From an uncultured euryarchaeote (GTDB taxonomy: Archaea > Thermoplasmatota > Poseidoniia > Poseidoniales > Poseidoniaceae), in NCBI GenBank assembly GCA_937892945.1, contig CALBIL010000039.1, positions 69,272-133,271 of the forward strand: 64,000 bases of DNA, in the 5' to 3' direction. The position numbers were made by a program, and so were the translations under genes. Under the pieces are notes generated by a model, which saw only the letters and a program-made list of their open reading frames with translations, searched no databases and was not told the DNA's origin. Position 1 is the first letter of the stretch. Every line of letters starts with the position of its first letter. Positions 1 to 9,817 of this stretch are shown in pieces.

Positions 1-1
1 G

Positions 2-232
2 CAAGTCTTAAGGCCGTTATTAGGTTTTGACAAGACCTCCATTATGCATATGGCCCAAGCATTAGGGACCTTTGATTTGAGTATTGGAGCAGAGGTCTGT
101 GATGCCCTTGGTCCTTCACTTCCAACCACAATTGCCAATTTAGAATGGCTTGAAAAAAGCGAGAATCGTCTCGGCGGTTTGGAACAAATAACTCAGAATG
201 CTTGGGTCCGACGAAGGATCGTTGAACTTTGA
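2..232 (+). CDS. thiI: ThiI-like tRNA sulfurtransferase/thiamine protein, C-terminal fragment
   Basis: Only the last 76 codons are present; the reading frame is open to the left edge, so the start lies outside the window. The fragment begins with a LRPLLGFDK segment, then an IGTFDLSI-like block (ALGTFDLSI), then a Cys and a P-T-T pair. This order matches the end of the pyrophosphatase (PP-loop) domain of ThiI, where LRPLI.MDK, IGTY.ISI and a Cys-Pro-Thr region follow each other. ThiI family members make 4-thiouridine in tRNA and/or supply sulfur for thiazole synthesis. No C-terminal rhodanese domain follows, as in the short archaeal/Bacillus forms. The call rests on a short segment, so another PP-loop enzyme is possible. 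Confidence 0.6.
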   Translation, partial: QVLRPLLGFDKTSIMHMAQALGTFDLSIGAEVCDALGPSLPTTIANLEWLEKSENRLGGLEQITQNAWVRRRIVEL

Positions 233-253
233 AACCGAGTTCCCCCTAAATTT

Positions 254-268
254 CCCTCCGTAGGAGGG
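254..268 (+). promoter_or_regulatory. GC-rich hairpin with GTA loop before the giant surface-protein gene
   Basis: CCCTCC-GTA-GGAGGG forms a perfect 6-bp stem with a 3-nt loop, about 22 nt after the stop of the preceding gene. No T-run follows, so it does not look like an intrinsic terminator. Its right arm contains a Shine-Dalgarno-like GGAGG. If translation began at the ATG at 274 this site would be hidden in the stem. A hairpin with the same loop precedes thrS at 35291. Confidence 0.4.
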
Positions 269-336
269 GTCTGATGGGGCAAGAGTCCGTTGCGATTATA
301 GGTGAAGGAAACCTCGGACAAAGAACAGGTGAGTCT

Positions 337-3300
337 ATGACCCATAATAATCGACAATTAAAAACCCCATTATTCCTCGTTTTCCTGATGATTTTAGCAC
401 CGTTTGCTGCAGCTGCAAACGTGACTACTTTTGGTAACGGAAATGACACTACAGATGTCGAATTGCGAGATGGTACAGCGTTTGTCGATACTGATGCTGG
501 TACAATTCATCTTCCTGCATCCGAAACTGTGACAAGTGCTTCACTCGATCTATCAACCAACATGGTTGAACACAGTGCGCATACACGTGTTGATCTTGAA
601 ACAATGCCCCGTGTATGGAATCCAATGTATAACAATCAACTCACCAAGTTTTCGAACAACACTCATTTCACATATGAAGAAGGCTCCAACGCCGTCCCAG
701 TTCAATTAAAATCAGAAGGTTTCCTTACAGATTTTGAAGAAACGGATGCTGGTTTCCTGGACCATCGTGGCTTCACTCAAGACTTCGTAGGTTGGGATCA
801 CGGTACGATTGATAGTACGACAACCGGCCCAAACTCGAATCTACCGAACTGTTCCAGTGGAACAGATTGCTGGGGCACAGGATTGACTGACGACGATTAT
901 ACTACTGAACCAGCCGGGCAAAACGGTATGTCGTACCGTATGACTTCAGAGACTATTTATGTCGATTCCTCGTTGAAGAACCATATGGCTATCTTTGACT
1001 CATGGCACGACCTTGACATCGATACTGGGGCGGGTACGAATCCTCCGGTTTACTATCGAGATTGTGCATATCTGCAAATCCGAGGCTCCTTTAGCGACGA
1101 TTTTAATGACAATGACCCAGCAGGGTTTTCTTCAATTGGTATCGACCTTTCGAACTCCACTGGCATTGGATATAGTAACGGATACTATGCTCGAGGTTCG
1201 GGTTCCTCAAATGCAGGTCAAATCGATTCACGATGCCAAGGCATCGGTCAAGGTGACTACGGGCTCGCTGGTTCTTCTACTTCGGTATCTAACCCAACAG
1301 GATGGGCTAATATTGCAGTTGACTTGTACCAATATATCGGCCAATACATTCAATTCCGTTTCGTTATGGAAGACAATAATATTGGTGGAACTGATGGTGG
1401 AAAAGCGGGATGGTATATTGACAACTTCCGTGTTGGCGACCTATTGCCTCAATCTGCAGATATGTCGATTAACGGTTTCCTGCCCTCTGCTTCCAGTGGT
1501 TTAAATCAACCAAATGGCTTCGGATTACTTACTCTTGAATCTGAGACAACCAGTTCAGCATCGATTTCAGTTGAAGTTCTTGATTCCGCAACAGGCCTAA
1601 CCGTTGTTGACCGGAATGGAAAGACTATGAGCAATCTTCAAGGAAAAATAATTGAACTATGGGATATTAATTCTACTCTGCACCCTTCAATTAATTTCAA
1701 ATTAACTTTTGATTCGGGACCAAGTCGCCTTTCTTCACCGATATTCCACGGTTTTAGTATCGGGACTAGAGTTGGTACTGGATTCAATCAAACTTCCGGT
1801 TTGATGGGAATGGAAAATATCATCGGTGGGATTTGGGAAACTCCGGGTAATGGCATCCCGCTCATGTACTCTCCTCTTGTCAGCGACACAACCTACACTC
1901 CAGTGATTGAACGAAGTAATTTCAATCGTCCAATCACCCGTATTACACCTTTTATTCAAGATGATTGTTCTGAAATACCAAGCTTAGAGGTTTTTGGTCT
2001 TGGGGCAGGTTTCACAAATTTGGAAAGTGGTACTGAGTACATTCTTTCTGAGCCAGTGTTCGGTTTTGAATCCGGTCTTTCTTACCAAAATGCGTGTAAT
2101 GTTGGCGGTCTTTGGTTTGATTTGACCTTTGGCCATCATACTGAACATGTCCAATTAGATGTAGCAAACGATGGGCACATGGACTGGGGCTTTGAAGAAC
2201 CTGCTTTCGGCGGATTTGGCCGTCAAACAAATTTCTTACAAAGCAAAATCAACAACATCAATTACGGCCAATCTTCATCGAATCTTACCATTGACAGCAG
2301 TGGTGTTGCTGAAGGGGCCATGTTTATGCTTCCTAAAGGCGCTGAAGTCACCTCGGTAGACTTTGCTTTTGATCAGATTGAAATCCACTCAAGCAACGAT
2401 CAAGCAGAAGGATTCGAACTTACTCTTTTGTCAGGAACCCAAGAAGTGTACCTCGGTTCAATTTTGAACCGCACACTTTTCTTCCCGGAATACGCAAGTG
2501 GGACACTCGATATGAAGGCAGCAATCAATACGCTGCTTTCCAATGCCTTGATTCCAGTGAGTCACTACGATGCGTATGGCAATGAATGGCATACGTTCCG
2601 ATTGAGGGCAGATTCTCCAAATGCATCTACGGGCACCCAAATGATTGCCAGAGACCTCGATATCATTTACAATTATTCAGTTACAATTGGCAATGCAGAT
2701 GGTTTAGATCGTGAACTGAACAAAGGTGTTGCTCTATGGGATGGCGGTTCTACTGCGGAAGTGGAACTCAAGATTAGTGGTTCACTCGGGGGAGGGGTCA
2801 CTCTTTCAAATCTCGAAATTACAACTTCAAGTGGTTATGATAATTCCATTAGTTTAGTTGGCAATCCAATTGGGCTTTATCCAAATGGCGGGATTTATGA
2901 AATTGTAACAACGCATACTGTTAGCCCTCTTACCGGTGCTGGTTTGGCTGAAGCCACTTTAACTTTTGAATCAAAAACTGGCGATGCCGTATTGAGTTAC
3001 AGTGACGCTTTACTCTTCTCTGAGGCATCTGATGTCCAAGATATTCTCACCCTCGAATCTTCAAGTGTGGTCGACATCAGTGACGGCAAACAAATCACCT
3101 GGAGATTTGTGGTCACTTCGAATTGGGAGGATACCGATGAGGTACGCATCTATTCCGGGCTTGTCGCATCAAATGGAGTCAATGGACTGCCAGATGCTAC
3201 TTTACTCGCCCCTGTTGGTGGTAATGCAGTTGAAAATGATGCAATCATTACGTCGTTCCAAGTCCTCAACAACATTGGTGTTGTTCAAGACCTTGATGAT

Positions 3301-6258
3301 GGAACGACAGGGCAAACACTAACAGTTGCTGGCTCAATCCGCCTTGAGGATTTGTCGATTTCACCAGACCCGAGTGGATATTTCATGGTTCTCGAACAAA
3401 AGATAATCAATAATTCGAATGGAAATATCTCCATCGAATGGATTTCTGTAGCGAACCAATCAGGTATTCCGAATGGCGATTTCAATTGGGCTATTGACCT
3501 TGGAATGGCTGCAGGTCAAGACACATACCGATTCCGTATCGATGGATACGAAGGTGGAGATACCCTCTGTCCTGCGGCTGAATACCGCCCAGACAGTTCA
3601 TGTGGTATTCCATTTAACCTGTCAATCGACACACTTGACCCGAATTTGCTTGATGTCCGTATTCTCAACGGTCAAGTCGACCCGTCTTTGGACAGCAACT
3701 GGAGAGTCATGGTTGATGACACATGGGTTGTACCTTCTGCCACCCAACAAATTCGTTTGAATGCAAGTGATTTGCCAAATCCTCCTGAATCTCTTGACTT
3801 GAAGATTTGGGTTGAATACGATCACGATAGCAATTCGAATGGTCAAGCAGATGCAGATGAATACATCACGGTTACCGCATACAGCGATGGCGCAGCGCCT
3901 TTCGCTAATTATTCAGCAGTTTACAACGATTATGCAAATGTTGGCCAGGACCCTGTTGGCAAGGTCAGCGTGTGGATTGAAGGATTCGATAAAGCAGGAA
4001 ACCCGATTAACGGTGGTGCCTCTGGATTTGAGAATGACCATTTCACATATGTCTCGATGAACTCGAAAGCACCAGTGATTCGCAATTTCTTTATTGAGGA
4101 TTCTCAAGACAGTCGTTTCTTGAAGTCAAATCAACAACAATACAATGGGAAATGGAATCATACAATGTATGCTGGTAACGAATACCATCTCATCGTAGAA
4201 GCGAGTGATGACAACGGTTGGCGAGACGTTGACTATTTCCGGATCGACTTGGCCGATGACCGAGACGATATGACCGTGTATTATTTCCCTCGAAATGAAA
4301 CTGCCTGGACCAACAGTCCTTACATCGAGATTCTACTTGAAGACGGTAATTCCGATGGGCCACAAGTACTTCGAATGAGTGGGAATGTACTGATTGACCC
4401 CTTCGAATCTGATTTCTACCTCGATTTGCCAATCCGTATGGCATGGGGACTCCCTGGTGCTACGACTTCTCTCAATAATCCAATCTTGTACATGCAAGAC
4501 CTTGACAACCCTCGTTACAGAATGCTTCCTGCTCCAGGTCGCCACATTCAAGATTGGCATTACAGCGATGGAATCCAACTTGATTTCCGAGCAGATTCAG
4601 CCAATAACCAGATGATTACTCCTTTGTTTTCAGACTTACTGGCTCCGATTACACAAGATGTTCGTAGTGGCTTTGTTTACCCAGGTGACATCATCTCGTT
4701 CCAAGGTCAGTACGCATATCTTGATGGAATTCTCAACGAAGTCTACATCACCCCAGAAATCGAATTGACGCTTGAAGTAACTCGTCAACCTGGTTTGATG
4801 GACGGTTCTAAGGGATACATCGCTTATCCTGGTGAAGTTACCTATCATACCTTTACAGGTGGCGCTTTTGATATCAATCTCACCGCACCTCCAGTGACCA
4901 ATGATTACACCTACACCTTCCGTTTGTGTCCATACGATGCAACCGGTGGCGATGGTGGCTCCAATGGTGAATGTGGTAACGACATTGAAGGATTGCCATT
5001 CGGTGCAGTTGATACAACAGCAGCAATTTGTTCTTCATCCACTACCTATGGATGTCAAACGTTTAACCTCAAAATTGACGGAACAGCTCCTCGAGTTGTT
5101 TCCAACACCTGGACGCTCAAGAATGGAAAGGGCGACGGCGGAGTTCTTGCGAATGTTTTGCCAACCTCAACTTTCCACTGCGTCGATGTCGAAGTAATTA
5201 TTGAAGAGCAAGAAGCCTTGTTCCAGGGAGATGTTTCCGTTGCTTGGAGTTTCTATACTGACCCAACCAATAACATCACATGGCCAATATACCGTTCGAC
5301 CTTTGGCGACATGCCATTGACCCAAGAATTGACCCTTAATCCAAGCGGTGGTTCTTACTTTGCTTCTGCACAATGTGTTGACTTGTGGCCAATCACGGAA
5401 GGCCAGACAGATCCCGATGCATCGCAAATTGACAGCGTCGATGTTGTCTTTTGGATTGATGCAACCGACTCTGCAGGGAAACAAGCCATTTTGGGCGGTG
5501 GGCCGACAGATGAAGGCGGAATTGGACCAATCTTTTCAAGCAACCCAGAACACAAATCATTGTATGAATTGATTCACGAAGAAGCATCCTTTACCATTAC
5601 TGATGTCGTGATGAGGCCGGCTAAACCTGAAGTAGGCCAAGACATGGATTTAGAAATCAAAGTGTTGAACACTGGAACGATGGACGGGTCAACCGTTCTC
5701 AATATTCGTTCAGTCGTCAACAGTGGCGTGCCAGTACTTGAGAACAGTATCACGACCGGTGTCATCGGTGTGGGAGATTCTACTTGGGTCAAGGTGACAC
5801 TTACAGAATTTAATCTAGCTACAACCGGTATGTATTACCTCATTTCCGATAATACGACAGATGAACTCCTCTATAACGGTTCATCTGAGGGAGAATCATT
5901 CAACGTCAAGGTGGAAAGTGAATCTTCAGATTCCTCTGGGTTTATGCTCATCCTTGCCATTCTTGGCATTGCTGTAGCAGTTCTGGGAACCTTGGTGTTT
6001 GTATTGTCTCGTCGCGGTGACGGTTCTGACCTTTTCGATGAATATGAAGAAGAAGGTGGGAAAACATATGTCGAATTACCAGGCCAACCAAAACCATCTG
6101 GTGGTCCGCCTCAAGCAGCAGGACCTGCTGCCAATGTTTCGCCTGAAATGGCGCATGCAATGACACAATTCCCTCAATGGACTCAAGAAGAAATCCAAGG
6201 TTACTTTGACCAAGGATGGAGCGTTGATGCTCTTCACGAATGGGTTAACAGTCAGTGA
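337..6258 (+). CDS. Giant secreted, C-terminally anchored surface protein
   Basis: A 1973-residue protein of unknown specific function. The start at 337 is chosen because a GGTGAG ribosome site precedes it and it opens directly into a signal peptide (residues 1-27, ending AAAA). The in-frame ATG at 274 would put a polar extension in front. The body is rich in Asn, Thr, Gly and Asp and predicted beta-rich. Near residue 359 it has a GWYIDNF motif, typical of the jelly-roll/MAM-like modules of secreted peptidases and adhesins, but I see no HExxH zinc site. Around residues 1751-1850 there is a CARDB-like Ig fold. One membrane helix (about 1868-1890) is followed by Arg-Arg and a cytoplasmic tail that is acidic, then Pro/Gly-rich, then ends in a Trp-rich segment (WTQEEIQGYFDQGW). 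The next gene overlaps its stop codon. Likely a cell-surface adhesin or binding protein. Confidence 0.8.
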   Translation: MTHNNRQLKTPLFLVFLMILAPFAAAANVTTFGNGNDTTDVELRDGTAFVDTDAGTIHLPASETVTSASLDLSTNMVEHSAHTRVDLETMPRVWNPMYNNQLTKFSNNTHFTYEEGSNAVPVQLKSEGFLTDFEETDAGFLDHRGFTQDFVGWDHGTIDSTTTGPNSNLPNCSSGTDCWGTGLTDDDYTTEPAGQNGMSYRMTSETIYVDSSLKNHMAIFDSWHDLDIDTGAGTNPPVYYRDCAYLQIRGSFSDDFNDNDPAGFSSIGIDLSNSTGIGYSNGYYARGSGSSNAGQIDSRCQGIGQGDYGLAGSSTSVSNPTGWANIAVDLYQYIGQYIQFRFVMEDNNIGGTDGGKAGWYIDNFRVGDLLPQSADMSINGFLPSASSGLNQPNGFGLLTLESETTSSASISVEVLDSATGLTVVDRNGKTMSNLQGKIIELWDINSTLHPSINFKLTFDSGPSRLSSPIFHGFSIGTRVGTGFNQTSGLMGMENIIGGIWETPGNGIPLMYSPLVSDTTYTPVIERSNFNRPITRITPFIQDDCSEIPSLEVFGLGAGFTNLESGTEYILSEPVFGFESGLSYQNACNVGGLWFDLTFGHHTEHVQLDVANDGHMDWGFEEPAFGGFGRQTNFLQSKINNINYGQSSSNLTIDSSGVAEGAMFMLPKGAEVTSVDFAFDQIEIHSSNDQAEGFELTLLSGTQEVYLGSILNRTLFFPEYASGTLDMKAAINTLLSNALIPVSHYDAYGNEWHTFRLRADSPNASTGTQMIARDLDIIYNYSVTIGNADGLDRELNKGVALWDGGSTAEVELKISGSLGGGVTLSNLEITTSSGYDNSISLVGNPIGLYPNGGIYEIVTTHTVSPLTGAGLAEATLTFESKTGDAVLSYSDALLFSEASDVQDILTLESSSVVDISDGKQITWRFVVTSNWEDTDEVRIYSGLVASNGVNGLPDATLLAPVGGNAVENDAIITSFQVLNNIGVVQDLDDGTTGQTLTVAGSIRLEDLSISPDPSGYFMVLEQKIINNSNGNISIEWISVANQSGIPNGDFNWAIDLGMAAGQDTYRFRIDGYEGGDTLCPAAEYRPDSSCGIPFNLSIDTLDPNLLDVRILNGQVDPSLDSNWRVMVDDTWVVPSATQQIRLNASDLPNPPESLDLKIWVEYDHDSNSNGQADADEYITVTAYSDGAAPFANYSAVYNDYANVGQDPVGKVSVWIEGFDKAGNPINGGASGFENDHFTYVSMNSKAPVIRNFFIEDSQDSRFLKSNQQQYNGKWNHTMYAGNEYHLIVEASDDNGWRDVDYFRIDLADDRDDMTVYYFPRNETAWTNSPYIEILLEDGNSDGPQVLRMSGNVLIDPFESDFYLDLPIRMAWGLPGATTSLNNPILYMQDLDNPRYRMLPAPGRHIQDWHYSDGIQLDFRADSANNQMITPLFSDLLAPITQDVRSGFVYPGDIISFQGQYAYLDGILNEVYITPEIELTLEVTRQPGLMDGSKGYIAYPGEVTYHTFTGGAFDINLTAPPVTNDYTYTFRLCPYDATGGDGGSNGECGNDIEGLPFGAVDTTAAICSSSTTYGCQTFNLKIDGTAPRVVSNTWTLKNGKGDGGVLANVLPTSTFHCVDVEVIIEEQEALFQGDVSVAWSFYTDPTNNITWPIYRSTFGDMPLTQELTLNPSGGSYFASAQCVDLWPITEGQTDPDASQIDSVDVVFWIDATDSAGKQAILGGGPTDEGGIGPIFSSNPEHKSLYELIHEEASFTITDVVMRPAKPEVGQDMDLEIKVLNTGTMDGSTVLNIRSVVNSGVPVLENSITTGVIGVGDSTWVKVTLTEFNLATTGMYYLISDNTTDELLYNGSSEGESFNVKVESESSDSSGFMLILAILGIAVAVLGTLVFVLSRRGDGSDLFDEYEEEGGKTYVELPGQPKPSGGPPQAAGPAANVSPEMAHAMTQFPQWTQEEIQGYFDQGWSVDALHEWVNSQ

Positions 6259-7076
6259 GCGTGAAAGGTGTGCCCGCTCGACTTGATTGGGACGACCATG
6301 TTTGGGAAGATCCAGACGGTGGTCAAATTGTACTCCATGGAGTGTTGCCTACGATTGTCTACCCACGTACAATGCGCCCGAGGGACACTTGGAACGGTTT
6401 GGCCTTACTCGAATCTCCCGATGTTGTCGATTTATGGGTGCAAGAAGAAAAGGATGAAGCAGAATCACCCGGAGTCAACCTTTCTCATGGTTTAATTTCT
6501 GGTGGTGCATTTGGGATATTTTTAGACGAGATTACACGTGTAGAAGATATCCCAGGTGGCCGATTCCCAGACCCTGAGCCACGACGATTACATCGCAATG
6601 CAGCACGCCATGAGCGACCAATTTTTTTCATAGAACCGACCGCGGATGACGAAAGATGGAACGCCCATCTTACTCTTGAAGCTAAAGCAGCATCTCATTG
6701 GAAGAAATTACTGGGAATGATTTCTATCGGTGGAAAATGGAGGAAGCGAGTCAAAAAGAATATCTTTGATGCCCAAAAACCGCCAAAAGGAGTCTCTAGT
6801 AACTTTGGTTCAGCTGCGGTATTGTCTGCAACTTGGTGGGATTTGAGTGAATGGGTCGTCGGACCCCAAGTCTGTTCTTCCCGTGACCTACGGTACGCAG
6901 CTCGCCTAAGAGGGGCCCTTGCTTTGCTTCGAAAAGACTTTGGAAATGAGGCTACATTGTTACTACCGCTGTATCTACCTCATCGAAATACTATTCTTGA
7001 AGCCTTGAATTCTCTTCCAGAACAAGAGGAGATTAGTTTAAACACCACTTCGTCCGATGGTTTAGAGGAGGAGTGA
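6255..7076 (+). CDS. Conserved-looking hypothetical protein
   Basis: 273 residues, not recognised. It starts with GTG inside the stop codon of the surface-protein gene (GTGA overlap), so it is probably translationally coupled to it. It is soluble, rich in Trp and Arg, with a basic central stretch (GKWRKRVKKN) and no membrane segment or clear motif. Its own end overlaps the GTG/ATG start region of the TBP-like gene, so three genes form one tight transcription unit. The basic patch and the TBP-like neighbour make a nucleic-acid-related role possible, but this is inference. Confidence 0.6.
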   Translation: MSVKGVPARLDWDDHVWEDPDGGQIVLHGVLPTIVYPRTMRPRDTWNGLALLESPDVVDLWVQEEKDEAESPGVNLSHGLISGGAFGIFLDEITRVEDIPGGRFPDPEPRRLHRNAARHERPIFFIEPTADDERWNAHLTLEAKAASHWKKLLGMISIGGKWRKRVKKNIFDAQKPPKGVSSNFGSAAVLSATWWDLSEWVVGPQVCSSRDLRYAARLRGALALLRKDFGNEATLLLPLYLPHRNTILEALNSLPEQEEISLNTTSSDGLEEE

Positions 7077-7078
7077 AT

Positions 7079-7612
7079 ATGTCGGGTACAGCCATTGCAG
7101 TTCGGATTGAAAACCAACTGGTTCGTTTTATCCCCCCGACTCCTCTCGACCAACAAGACGTTATTTCACAAGTCGGAGGTCAAGAGACCAGCGGAGTCGT
7201 CATCAAAGTACTCGATAGCCCCCGTGCTACACTCGTGATTGACAGAGAAGGCCGAATTACAGTCCATGGTACACACCGCGTTGAAGCGGCTCGTGCTGCT
7301 GCAAAGGAATTGATGCTCCGTCTTGGTTTGAGCGATTCTGGTTTAGAAACAGAATTGGGTCCAGTCGTTGCTTCTTTTGATTTCGGTCAACCATTGAATA
7401 TTCACCAAGTGGTCGGAAACCTCGGTGCAGGTACAGCATATTTTGATGAACGACTTGGATGCAGTGTTCTTGAAGACACCAGGCACAATCTCACGATCCA
7501 TGTGTGGCCAAATGGTCGTTGTATCGTACCCGATGCACGTCAACAAAATATTGTGGCTATGGCTGCAGTGTATTGGAGAAACAAATTGAGAGAACAGAAT
7601 CTTTTCATTTAA
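7079..7612 (+). CDS. TBP-like (TATA-binding protein fold) protein
   Basis: 177 residues. The ATG at 7079 is preferred over the GTG at 7073 because GGAGGAG lies about 7 nt upstream. The protein is built of two halves that both follow the TBP repeat pattern. Half one ends with VVIKVLD.PRATLVIDREGRITVHG and an Arg/Ala-rich helix. Half two begins VVASFDFGQPLNIHQVV, close to the VVASVDLG..LDL..IA pattern of archaeal TBP, and ends HNLTIHVWPNGRCIV plus a helix. The FPG segments that carry the DNA-kinking Phe residues in true TBP are replaced (TSG in half one, RLG in half two). It may therefore be a regulator or paralogue that does not bend DNA like TBP. The genome's main TBP is probably elsewhere. 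Confidence 0.6.
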   Translation: MSGTAIAVRIENQLVRFIPPTPLDQQDVISQVGGQETSGVVIKVLDSPRATLVIDREGRITVHGTHRVEAARAAAKELMLRLGLSDSGLETELGPVVASFDFGQPLNIHQVVGNLGAGTAYFDERLGCSVLEDTRHNLTIHVWPNGRCIVPDARQQNIVAMAAVYWRNKLREQNLFI

Positions 7613-7691
7613 ATCTCTACGGCACACATATTCTAATTTCTCCCCATGCGTTGAAATTGCATGAACTCCAGCGTTTGAATGAGGGTCGTCT

Positions 7692-8579
7692 ATGCAAGAG
7701 GGTGTGAAATGGACAGGTCCGATACTGGACAATCATTTCCACTTGAACCGAAATGGTCGTTTTCTTGAAGCCGCACGTGACTTCAAGCATGCAGGTGGTA
7801 CCGACATCGTATTGGTTCATTGCCCTGATTTTTCAGCCCCTCCTACAACGAAAAAGGGCCATAGCGAAACATATGCGGATACTGTGAAAATGGCAGAAGA
7901 GGTACGCAAGGAAGTTGAACTTGGAGTGCGAGTGGTTCTCGGGCCGCATCCGGCTGCATTCGCACATCAATTTACTGCCTGGTTGGAGGAGTCTGGTGAA
8001 CATGGGGCGCAACGGGCGATGGAGAATTACCGTGAAAGTATTGATGCAGCCTTAGATTTTGTTCACGAAGGTAAAGCCCACGCTATTGGGGAAGTCGGGC
8101 GCCCACATTGGGCAGTGAGTGAGGACATTTGGGAACTCTCAAACACGCTCTTGTTGGAAACGATGCATATGGCTCGCCAAGAGGGCATTACGCTCCAATT
8201 GCACGTAGAAGGTGAACTTGAAACCACGTATCGAGACCTTGCGTCCATGGCTGAAAAAGCAGGACTTGATAAAAACCGATTAGTCCGTCATTACGCTCCT
8301 GCTAACGTGTCTGGAAACATCACTCAAGGTATCACACCAAGTGTCCTCATCGGTAAAGGAGCTCTTGAAGAATTGATGTCAACTGTTGAATCCTGTTCTC
8401 ACGGTTTCCTCTTAGAAACAGATTACATGGATGACTTACGACGCCCAGGCGCAGTCTTGGGTCCAAAAACGGTACCGAAGCGTACAAATCAATTATTGGA
8501 AGCCGGTTTGGATGAAGAATATCTTTGGAAGGCTCACCAAGATATTGCTGAAGAACTGTACGGGCCAAGTGTGAAGTGA
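7692..8579 (+). CDS. TatD-like metal-dependent hydrolase
   Basis: 295 residues. The N-terminus has the metal-binding DNHFHLN motif (His15, His17) of the amidohydrolase/TatD superfamily. A GEVGRPHW segment matches the GEiGld/H region, LQLHVEGE provides the mid-chain His, and LLETDYMDD gives the conserved Glu-Thr-Asp near the C-terminus. TatD proteins are Mg-dependent 3'-5' DNases or related phosphodiesterases; substrate cannot be read from sequence. A GAGGG ribosome site sits 6 nt before the ATG. The 79-nt gap after the TBP-like gene shows no obvious terminator. Confidence 0.75.
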   Translation: MQEGVKWTGPILDNHFHLNRNGRFLEAARDFKHAGGTDIVLVHCPDFSAPPTTKKGHSETYADTVKMAEEVRKEVELGVRVVLGPHPAAFAHQFTAWLEESGEHGAQRAMENYRESIDAALDFVHEGKAHAIGEVGRPHWAVSEDIWELSNTLLLETMHMARQEGITLQLHVEGELETTYRDLASMAEKAGLDKNRLVRHYAPANVSGNITQGITPSVLIGKGALEELMSTVESCSHGFLLETDYMDDLRRPGAVLGPKTVPKRTNQLLEAGLDEEYLWKAHQDIAEELYGPSVK

Positions 8580-8619
8580 GAGGAGTCGAGGCTTTTGGCT
8601 GCATAATGCCATCACATTC

Positions 8620-9768
8620 ATGTGTGGAAGCATATACCGTCCACCGGTGGCAACTATTCGAAAGGCATTGATTCTTGGCCTCGTCCTCAGTCTCTTTTTG
8701 GCACCATGCCTTGTCACACCTGCTGCAGCACAAGGCTCACCGCTTCCTGCTGTGGAGTTAGATTGTGGCTCAGACCCAGTCATGGATGTCCATCCTACAT
8801 CGGATGCTGAGGCCTCTGTAACATGTACAGTTACCAACCCTACTTCAGCAAGCGAAGAGATCAGCATTTCAGAAGTTGAATGGGATGGAGTGCTGGTGGA
8901 GATGTCTTTGAGTGAAGACAGTTTCACACTTGGTGCTGGTGAAGAAGATACCTTCGAGATTCGTTTTACCGGTCAAACGAAAATCCCAGCAACAGTACAA
9001 CATTCATTTGAGATTGAAGCCAAAGTAGAATCTTGGAACGGTCTTCCATATGGTCAATTACCCGAAGATGGGTTTTGGGTTGTCAATACCTCTCATATTG
9101 GTGATTTAAAGATACAAAGTTATGGCATGGTCGAATTACTTCTTTCCGATGTTACAACACGTTATATGGATGCCAGTGATGAAGTGGAGTTTAGTTTTCA
9201 AGTGACCAATAAGGGTAATTCCGATGATAAATTAGAAGTTGTATTCGCTAATGCTGCTGAACTCGAATCCATAGGTTTCTCATTCCCCGGTGGGAAGTTT
9301 GTCAGTGAAAATGTGGATTATCAGGGGACTTCTTCAGTGAAAACACTCACTATCCGGGCACCTTCTGATGTGAGTTCAGACCTTCGAATGCCATTATCGA
9401 TTCGCGCTCAAAGTACGATTGATGATTCAGCCCCTTTCAGCGAGATTAACATCCAAATCGACATTAAGGCCTCCAGTCAATCCAGTGGTATCGATGGCTT
9501 GGATTCCTTGAGTTCTGATGATACTCTGTTGTATGCTTCAATCACGGGAGGGTCAATTCTGGTCATTCTTTTCCTTGTCGTCTTGGTCAGAGTTGTGTCC
9601 AAGAAGAAACCAAAGAAGCAATCTCAACCGAAGTTGCATCAACCAATCATTCTACCAGATGAACCCGTTCAGAATTCGAGCGATGAAGATTTTGAAGATT
9701 TCTTTTCGGACCTCGATGATGAAATGAGCGAAGCAGATGAATTTGACGATTTATTTGACGATTTGTGA
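8620..9768 (+). CDS. Secreted, membrane-anchored protein with Ig-like repeats
   Basis: 382 residues. The N-terminus is a signal peptide (Arg/Lys followed by LILGLVLSLFLAP and an AAA-like cleavage region near residue 37). The extracellular part contains two beta-rich segments with VTCTVTNPT and FQVTNKGN patterns, typical of CARDB/NEW3-type Ig folds. One membrane helix lies at about residues 303-325 (ITGGSILVILFLVVLVRVV). It is followed by a Lys-rich stop-transfer stretch and a strongly acidic tail full of Asp, Glu and Phe. This signal-Ig-helix-tail plan repeats that of the giant protein at 337. Function unknown; probably part of the envelope. Confidence 0.75.
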   Translation: MCGSIYRPPVATIRKALILGLVLSLFLAPCLVTPAAAQGSPLPAVELDCGSDPVMDVHPTSDAEASVTCTVTNPTSASEEISISEVEWDGVLVEMSLSEDSFTLGAGEEDTFEIRFTGQTKIPATVQHSFEIEAKVESWNGLPYGQLPEDGFWVVNTSHIGDLKIQSYGMVELLLSDVTTRYMDASDEVEFSFQVTNKGNSDDKLEVVFANAAELESIGFSFPGGKFVSENVDYQGTSSVKTLTIRAPSDVSSDLRMPLSIRAQSTIDDSAPFSEINIQIDIKASSQSSGIDGLDSLSSDDTLLYASITGGSILVILFLVVLVRVVSKKKPKKQSQPKLHQPIILPDEPVQNSSDEDFEDFFSDLDDEMSEADEFDDLFDDL

Positions 9769-9817
9769 CCACTTCGGCTCTCAAAATTGGGTCGCTGAAC
9801 CACGGTTTTCACCGACT

